Assembly (NCBI GenBank): GCA_035772785.1
Contig: JAOCPU010000024.1
Span: 310,001-374,000, forward strand
Direction of reading: 5' to 3'
Origin: Phlebiopsis flavidoalba
Taxonomy: Eukaryota; Basidiomycota; Agaricomycetes; Polyporales; Phanerochaetaceae
Length of the DNA stretch: 64,000 nt
Shown: positions 57,141 through 64,000 of the stretch, piece by piece
How positions within the stretch are numbered: position 1 is the first letter of the stretch
Layout of the letters: each line of letters begins with the position of its first letter
Translations under genes and position numbers: made by a program
The notes under the pieces: generated by a model
Databases searched by the model: none
What the model saw: the letters and a program-made list of their open reading frames with translations, nothing else
What the model was told of the DNA's origin: nothing

Positions 57141-58839
57141 ATGGCTTCAAACACACCTCTCTTGAGATTGCAGCTTTAACAAACACGAGGTGAATACTCG
57201 GGAACGTGAATTTTTGCCACGTTTTAATACTATGCCAGGTTTACTTCCAACCGCGTCAATGCTGCCTTAGCTGGTCAGTCGCAGAGTTCACGTAGACCCC
57301 TAAGGTTTATTACCCTAATTCCGTTTGAATGACATAGCCTTGGTTGGTTTATGAGCCCACATCATCACTGTTCAAGACGAGATCGAGCTTTGTGTGGAGA
57401 AACCGTCGACTCAAGCCTAGTCAATGTGTTACTAATATCTATACGGGCAGGTGTTCTTCTCGTAGATGCTCTGCCGAATCATTTTGGTTCCACATGCACT
57501 TCTAAGAGTAAGGTAAGCGTATATGCACAATCCCTTATGTAGTGTACCGGATCTCACGTATGTCAATTACATCGGTATAGGCCAGTAGTCCCCGCTCATC
57601 AACACGTTCCAAACCATAAGGTCTGACTGCCGTGTCCGCTGCAAACAGGATTCAATCATGAGTGCGCGATTGCGTGTTTGAATTATCCCTTGTTTTCTCT
57701 TCAGGTTGCAGGTCGGTATTCGCTTCTCGCCCTGACGCAAAGCTTTAACTGACCCAGATATCTCTCGACTAAACACTGACTCAGCGATTGTTCTGCTGGT
57801 CCGTGCTGTTTGCCTTTGTCCAAAAAGCACACAATCCTTGTGATAGCCATCCTGTCATTGTTGTGGAAAAATATGAATCTGAAAAATCGCCAACCGATTG
57901 CGACCACACATGCGTAACCGTGCCAAATCATTACTATTCATCTTGCACGTTGGGGTTTATAAACTTTATCATCAAGGTATCTCTGGCGAAATGTCACACA
58001 CAGAATATTCAATGAACTTCTCTTGGAATTTCCCGGTTGATAACCACTACCCTCGATTTTGGCTAGACTAGGATAAAGGAAATGTAAATGTTTCACACTG
58101 CTAGATCTTAAGTTGTGTCAGTTCTAATTTCACTAGCCTCCCGCCAGATGTGAGGCAAGGCGTCGCACGTCCATCGTTATGACCCGCCTTATCTCACCTT
58201 CCGACGCCAAAGTCACATACTGCTAGCGCCGTGTGTCTGCAGCGGATAGTCGGGGATCTGATTGTACTCGCCGTCACCTGGTGGACCGAAAGGAAGATCA
58301 AGATGATGATTGACAAGAACTCTCTGGGAACCAAGTTTCGCTTGTCAACGGCAATGCTACGTGATGGTATGCTTACGGTCACTCTTTTCATAGTGCGGTA
58401 CGGAAAACAACCCATTTATTATACTTCTAGGTACGCATCTATTTTGTTGTGGGCATCCACTGATCTCTCCGAGTCCTCCCTTAGTCACCACGTGCCTAAC
58501 GGTCGTCTTATCCACAGGGTACTCCTCGCGGTCTGCACTATTTGGTCAACTTGCTGCTTTTGATACTTCTGTAGACCCTTATTCACCGTGATACAAAGTG
58601 ACTGATGCGTGCGAGATTTCAGATGGCACAACTACGTCACTAGTATACTGCTTGTCGTACCTAGTATGCATGCCCTTATATTGTTGAGGGTGTTAAGCCT
58701 CACATTCCACAGCCTCAAATGTGTAGCCCGCTTTCATTATGAACTTCGTAGCCTTAGATCCGTCCTATCATTCAGGGTCATCAGCTCGAACAGGTCGGAG
58801 GTCGGCCCAAAAAGTACAGCCCGCGTTTTCCGACTGTAA
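57141..58839 (+). CDS. DUF6533-like multi-pass membrane protein
   Basis: The family is a large basidiomycete set of membrane proteins of unknown role. The ATG at 57141 reads MASNTPLLRLQ. The diagnostic N-terminal domain is degraded but visible at about 57350-57410 as HIITVQDEIELCVEKPSTQ (the pattern 'D..lT...EIELIW.kp'). Further on comes AIVLLVRAVCL (about 57785). The best segment is RIVGDLIVLAVTWWTERKIK, DKNSLGTKFRLSTAMLRDGM and LTVTLFIV (58240-58390), following an intron with acceptor TGCAG; it matches the late-helix 'R...D..VL..TW..T......LLRDGT' signature. The C-terminus near 58700-58839 is uncertain. Several stops interrupt the N-terminal domain in its frame, so the gene is either error-laden or decayed. 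It is convergent with ELP1. Confidence 0.5.
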
Positions 58840-59452
58840 CTTTTCATGTCCCCTCCGATTTCTTTGCAGCCGCTAGATGGGTCCGGCCGACGTAGCCCGT
58901 GGAGGAGAATCTCAAGACAGAGTCCTACTTCTGAGCATATGACCTAGAGTTGGAAGCGTGTCGGTTGTGCGATAATGAGGCATGACAATTTTCTATGCTG
59001 CGTTCTTCCCTCTCAGGGCTTACCGATATGTCCGGTCAGGTGGGCGCAAACCGTAGCCATCTTTGATGAAGAGGTGATTTAAACTTCCGTTCGTGAATGG
59101 AACTCAACGTCGAAGGCTTTTCCTTGGTACATTTGATTTATGAAGCCGTGCTTGCCTTTCTTTAAGTTTCATGAACAGTGAAGCGGCATCAGATCATACC
59201 CGTAGGAGAATGTAAAATAGACTCGAGATCCTCCCGTCTTACCGTCGCGAAGTGAGAGGTATATGGTAGCACGGAAATGCTTTCCTTGTAGCACATCGAT
59301 AGTAAAATAGCCAATATACCAGCACATGGTCGCTCTGAACTGCTTTGATGCTCTTTTTGTGAAGCGTGTTGAACACAAATCAATGGGGTACTGCTACAGA
59401 GGAATAGAAATACATTTCAAGGTCGGCACCCGTGACTTGCGTGGCGCATAAT

Positions 59453-62400
59453 CTATAGTTTTTGCGAGTTTGCTGCTTTCCACTCGACTTTATGTACGTC
59501 CGGCTTTGGCACCTTGTCACGAGGATCCAGCCGCGCATTAAGCTCGTGAACTCCCTCATGCGCTGCGCCCAACCAACCCTCCATGCTCTCCAAACCGGCG
59601 TCGAGAAAAGGATCCGACTGTGCCGTTGATGGAGGACCACCGTCCGCTGGCTGTGGGTGAGGGTGTCTTTGTCCAGATCTCGTCGATAGCAGATTGCAAT
59701 TCTGTCTCGAACCCGGCAACCTCGGCCTGCAACGATAAGCCCCCTCGTCTCGGTGTTCAGGTGTAGGGAATTGGAATAGATGCGGTAGGAGATGTGTGGC
59801 ATCGGCTGAGAGGGCGCTCTGTCAGATCACGCCAGGGCATTCAAAGGAATCATACATACCTTTCGCAGGTATCCCATCGGCCAATAAGCTTCGTAAGAGA
59901 GCGTAGCAAAATATTCTTCCCTCTCGAGTCGACTGTGCCCTTTCTTCCCGAGCCAACTTTTCGCTCCATTTTTCGCTTTGATCGGGAAGACCGTCTTTAC
60001 ATAGGTTAGAAAAAAGGTCCAAGAGTGAGTAGTGCGGACTTACTTCGATGATTTTGACATGGCGGAGGGGAGCGATAGTGTATCGCGTAAAGGCGCCCAA
60101 TATATACCCCTAGTCGGGGCCATAGAGACGTCCGGTCATGATCATCAACGTTATGGAGGTCAACGTTGTCGTCCTGAGTCCCATAAAATGCCTCTGGAGC
60201 TCAGGTTAGTACCATACAGCCCTAAACCACAAACTCGCGCCCGTACCCCCTGGCTCCTCAGCCTTCTTAATCCGTAGCTCCCTAATCCGTGACAGTTGCT
60301 TGCGAAGCTGCTCGCGCATTTCACTCAGCTCTTCAGCAATTTGCGCACGAGTTTCTAAAGCGCCGGGGTATACGATCTCTTCGAGGAGATCCTTACCGCC
60401 AATGAGTGCGACCTACAACAAATGTGAAGCCACGTTCACCATTGTGGACAAGGGTCAAACGAACCACTTCTCCTTGCTTCAGAGAAGCAGTTGCCTGTAC
60501 GAGCGCAATGACGGCCTCACGCACGTCTTGGGAATAGTCCAGCAAGACACGCGATGCATCCAGATACCGCTTCTTCGCACTGAGGTCCTCTTTGAAATAC
60601 ATTAGGTTCTTTTCCACAAAAAGGATGGAATGCAGCTGACCGGCCACGCGATACGCCAGGGCTTTGAGATCCTCTGACTGTAAGTTCTGCTGTATCGCAA
60701 TCTCGAAAAGGTCCTGCCACATCAGTGCTTTCTCATACGCCAGCATTGCTTTCGGCAGTTTCGACGCTTGTCGGAAGACTGAGTGTGGTTCAGAGTTTTG
60801 ATCAGCTTACGATCGAGGGGATTACGGACCAAATGCCGCTTCCGGGAACTCTCGACGCTCGTAGAGATAATCTCCATACACGCTCAGGATGGTCTGGGGG
60901 AGAACTTTGTGACAGATCTTTGTGTGAAAGAATGGGGAAACCTACGTCGTATCTGTCAGTGCCTTTCCAAATATCCAGAGCGGCGTCATAGGAGAGGCGG
61001 TGCTTTTCAGTATATTCCACGGCTTCTTCAAATCTTTCTGACCCTTTAAAAATGTCAGATGGTCGACGCGACGCGCATGACGGTTACCAACCTGCCAGGC
61101 TGAGATTACGCAAAGCCGTCTCGTGGGCGTTTGAGATGGTCGTCGATTTTAAATCTCTGGTAATACTTGTCAAGTGCCCGGAGCTCGCGAAGGCAAGGGA
61201 AGATATTCTCTTGGGTCCTGACATGTAAACCGGTCTCAGCAGGGAGGGAATCGCACATGCCGGGTTGGAGAGATATCGGCTTTCACATTTTGGGCATGTT
61301 GTGCGATCATCAAGAACCAAGGAGAAGTCGTACATCCCGAGAGCTGTGTCGTGAACAAACTATTCGCCATCGACAAGGAAGATGATATACTTGACTGCAT
61401 CCTCGACCAAATCGGGTTTCCGCCCTCTGTGAGACAAAACAGTATTGGTCAAAGTCGTGCGAGACAGAGGTGAGTGTGACATACCCTCTTAGCTGAAGAA
61501 GTTGTGCGAGGCCGGCTTCGTGATCCGACGGACGTTTCATGACATGAGCGGTCAATATCGAGTTGATATAAGTGCTCCATGCCCTTCTTCTCCAACTCCT
61601 GGCGGACTCCATCGCAGACATCGATTCACAACTTCATCTACGAGGGTGCCTTGGCTGGGGCGGAATGAATAATCGGGCCGACTGGCGACAGCCGTACGAC
61701 GTACCCAAGACTTGTGAGGAAGAGGTTCACGAAGTCTACATCTTTCACTTGCTCGACGAAGATGGGGATATTCTTCATGAACGCCTCGCAGTTGTGGTCT
61801 ACGAGCACATTCAAGTCAACACGATGCCTTCGGCAAGCAGAGAACGCCTTCGCATAGTCAACACTTGGGTATCACTTTAGTCCACTGAAGCATCTGTGTC
61901 TTGTCAAAGGCGTACCTATCGATGTCTTGCTTGACGATCTCCATGACCAACGGCCGCGGGTTAATCGTCTCGAGATTACCTCTCGGCATCTGCAACACAA
62001 GACTCATCGTGCTGGGCACCGGCAGTCACGATCCGTGGAGCCGCGCTCCACACTCTTCGGGTCTCCCACTTCGGCTCCTCCTTGGTGTCCTGCTTCAGCA
62101 AGTCCGCGAGGGCCGCAAGTCGTGCAAACTGAGCGACGTGTGCGGTGGTGGTGTATACGAGGAACCCGGATGCGACAGTGAAAAGAGTTGGCATTTGATG
62201 TCAACAGGCGAGATGACCCTTCGTTGTCTGCGATGTGTAGTTTTTGCCCGCTAGGGTGAGACCAACGAACAGGGATGAGGTGGGTAAGGCAATGTGCTCT
62301 GTGGTTGGGCAGAACTCTGAGAATGAGGTGACGGGTTCAAAAGACTCTGTCTCGACGTTCACTAATATCCAATGTTAGAGCGTTTTGAACACGCTATGGG

Positions 62401-64000
62401 CAACTTCGACTTACCTTCCAGGATTTCCCCCTCAGGCGATTGCCACCAAATCCGCTCTTCAGATCGTACAAGCCTGCCGTTAAAAAAAAAAAAAAAACCG
62501 TTGAGGACTTTTTTTTCTGTTGTAACAACGCGGGATACTTCACAATACCATCTATCATCGAGAGGATCGTCGCGACGTCATTTGCATCTCTCCCGGAGGC
62601 CTGTTTCCGAGAACGACAAGCAGCCAGACTACCGCCTCCCGCCCTCAACGCCAATATCTGGCGATACTCCACGCCCTCTGTGCGGCCACCCCTTTCCAGA
62701 GCGATACCGGGTCCATGATCTTGCCTCGATCGGGGGCGATGCGCGTGCGCAGGTCAGTAACTCGACGTATCCGGTCTCCCACAGCGCTGCCAGGACCATC
62801 CTTATCCGGCGAGAAGGATACGTGCACGGGGATAGGCGGGATTGCGGGGGGGATTGGGGGCGACGGTGCTGCTGCGGAGGGAGCTGTGAGTGGTAGCTGG
62901 AAAGATGACATGGGAGGTGGGACATTCTGTTGTCCTGAACGGTGTGAGGAGGATTGAGGCTACGCTGCTTGTGAGTACCTTCGTCGTAAAATAGAATGGG
63001 AATATTACGTACTTCCGTCTAGTACCGCGACTGAGCCGGAATCATGAGGGGTTTGCTCCCGGAGGCATATGTGTCCCAGACGTAGCTACGTTGAATGACC
63101 TCTGCTGCGTGTTATGTCAGAATTGGAAGCGCGAAGTATTGAAAGACGTACAAGCTGTAGTGAGTATTATTCTCGATGGGTCCTCGGATGCCATGTCATC
63201 GAGGTAAATCTGCCAGGCTTGCCATCGTGTGAGGGTGCAACATACTCATGCTTGAGATACCTTCAAGGAATTAATATAGAACTTCAAATCTGCAATTTCC
63301 TGACTCACCAATGGAAATTGCCAGTCGTCCACAACTGAACTGAAGATGAAAAAAAAAAAAAATTCAGCAATGGCTCGTCTTCGACTATCGTATATCTCAC
63401 CGACATCGCACTCGTCTTTCTCAACCCCATATCGACAAGACATTCGAGTCCGCGCTCCAGGCGACCAAAGGAACACGAACCTTGTACCCCCACTTCTCTG
63501 GTCCCCCTCAACCTTCTCAGCCGGCGCACACACCCGCTCAATCTGGAACTCGCTCCTCCTGAGCCCATTTCCGCTCAAACATAACCAAATCATGCCTCCC
63601 TTCGCGTCCCTGCCCGCCCCCAGGAAAACCCATACCTCTGCGTGCCGACGATCCAGTTCCCCGACGGCCGCCACGCGAGCACATGCTCGAGGCCAGGCGT
63701 CGGCTCCGCGGTGCTCTGCAGCGCGCCGGTGTGGCTGTACGTCCGCACCGTGCGCCGCGGGGTTTCGCCCGCGGCGAGAGATGAGACGGCGAAGAACGCG
63801 CCGTCGCCGCGCCAGCTGATCCGCGGGAGCGCGTCGTCGTCGGGGCTGCTCCCCACGAGCGTGGGCTTGGGGGCCTGTGCGCGGCTTTGCCGAGGAGCCG
63901 TGAAATTGGGTCTGTTTGGAGCCCCATCCGACGTTAATCGGGGTATCTGTCGAGGCGAGATTTAAGTTTGGGCTAGAGTGGGTTAGAGGGGGCGTTACGC
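59453..64000 (-). CDS. ELP1: Elongator complex subunit 1 (IKI3), 5' end beyond the window
   Basis: Elp1 is the scaffold of Elongator, which modifies wobble uridine in tRNA. From the right edge: SWRGDGAFFAVSSLAAGETP, LAWRPSGNWIVGTQRYGF (N-terminal beta-propeller, 63800-63620), FSPDKDG, GKIMDPVSLWKG, FLVYTTTAHVAQFARLAALA (second propeller, 62150). Then the alpha-solenoid: RGNLETINPRPLVMEIVKQD (61980), RRHRVDLNVLVDHNCEAFMK, FVEQVKDVDFVNLFLTSLG, YINSILTAHVMKRPSDHEAG, YYQRFKIDDHLKR, HRLSYDAALDIWKGTD, AYEKALMWQDLFEIAIQQNL and KKRYLDASRVLLDYSQDVRE (60600). It continues with a basic tRNA-binding stretch, REQLRKQLSRIRELRIKKAE (60270), and FTRYTIAPL, and ends KVPKPDVHKVEWKAANSQ with a stop at 59453. 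Introns are short. Frame breaks are frequent, including A16 at 62482-62497 within coding sequence. Identity is certain from colinear motifs. Confidence 0.93.
62482..62497. repeat. A16 homopolymer inside ELP1
   Basis: Sixteen A on the plus strand (Phe-coding T on the ELP1 strand), adjacent to the ELP1 segment GLYDLKSGFGGNRLRGKSWK. It may be an intron poly-pyrimidine tract with a short exon beside it; the exact splice is not clear. Confidence 0.7.
63349..63362. repeat. A14 homopolymer inside ELP1
   Basis: Fourteen A on the plus strand, T on the coding strand. Located between the propeller segments of ELP1, probably in an intron. Confidence 0.7.

Noticed and set aside
62372..62896. Plus-strand ORF of 174 residues
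   Set aside because: It lies antisense to ELP1 propeller segments with clear family residues.
1..64000. CRISPR arrays, insertion sequences, rRNA or tRNA genes
   Set aside because: No spaced direct repeats, transposase motifs, conserved rRNA segments or tRNA A/B-box cloverleaf patterns were recognised on either strand. Short tRNAs could still have been missed by eye.

Overview
The window is a piece of a basidiomycete (mushroom-forming, Agaricomycete-like) nuclear genome. Genes have many short introns of about 45-70 bases with GTRNGT donors and YAG acceptors. The recognisable families include ones typical of basidiomycetes (HET-domain proteins of the 'LNLGAEYVWLDV' type, DUF6535, DUF6533-like membrane proteins, adhesin-like DUF7330 proteins), mixed with universal eukaryotic housekeeping genes. 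I see no prokaryotic, organellar or viral features, no tRNA or rRNA gene and no clear transposon.

Layout. 0-2 kb: N-terminal half of the SWR1 chromatin remodeller (minus strand, runs off the left edge). 5-7 kb: a DUF3533/SNG1-type membrane protein. 7-14.8 kb: gene-poor, with one or two weak TATA-led candidates and a short G-rich tract. 14.9-17.9 kb: a DUF6535 protein. 18.5-23.7 kb: two tandem HET-domain genes on the minus strand. 24-31 kb: a compact run of F-box/LRR protein, LSM4, a DUF7330 adhesin-like protein, an unrecognised gene, and a microbial-type PARG (DUF2263). 32-34.7 kb: a secreted subtilase and a small COX14-like protein. 35.3-37.2 kb: a third HET gene on the other strand. 38.7-42 kb: an unrecognised gene and a multi-pass membrane protein. 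42-64 kb: a housekeeping block of DPH5 (diphthamide synthesis), a membrane-anchored GH5 exo-glucanase, an ING-family PHD protein, cytosolic asparaginyl-tRNA synthetase, a DUF6533-like membrane protein and ELP1/IKI3 (runs off the right edge).

Two things dominate the reading. First, almost every gene, including ones that should be essential, carries one or more 1-2 base frameshifts, many at homopolymers. The simplest explanation is unpolished long-read consensus rather than mass pseudogenisation, so the reading frames below were pieced together by family motifs. Second, a 1.5-kb tract made almost only of G runs (C on the coding strand) splits the asparaginyl-tRNA synthetase gene in two; a smaller relative sits at 12.4 kb.

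Functionally the window splits into a self/non-self and surface half (HET proteins, adhesin, PARG-like enzyme, protease, membrane receptors) and a translation and chromatin half (DPH5, AsnRS, ELP1, LSM4, ING, SWR1). I infer no operon-like co-regulation. No wholly new system is proven. The strongest leads are the G-rich tract inside AsnRS, the HET/PARG neighbourhood, and two unrecognised multi-exon genes.
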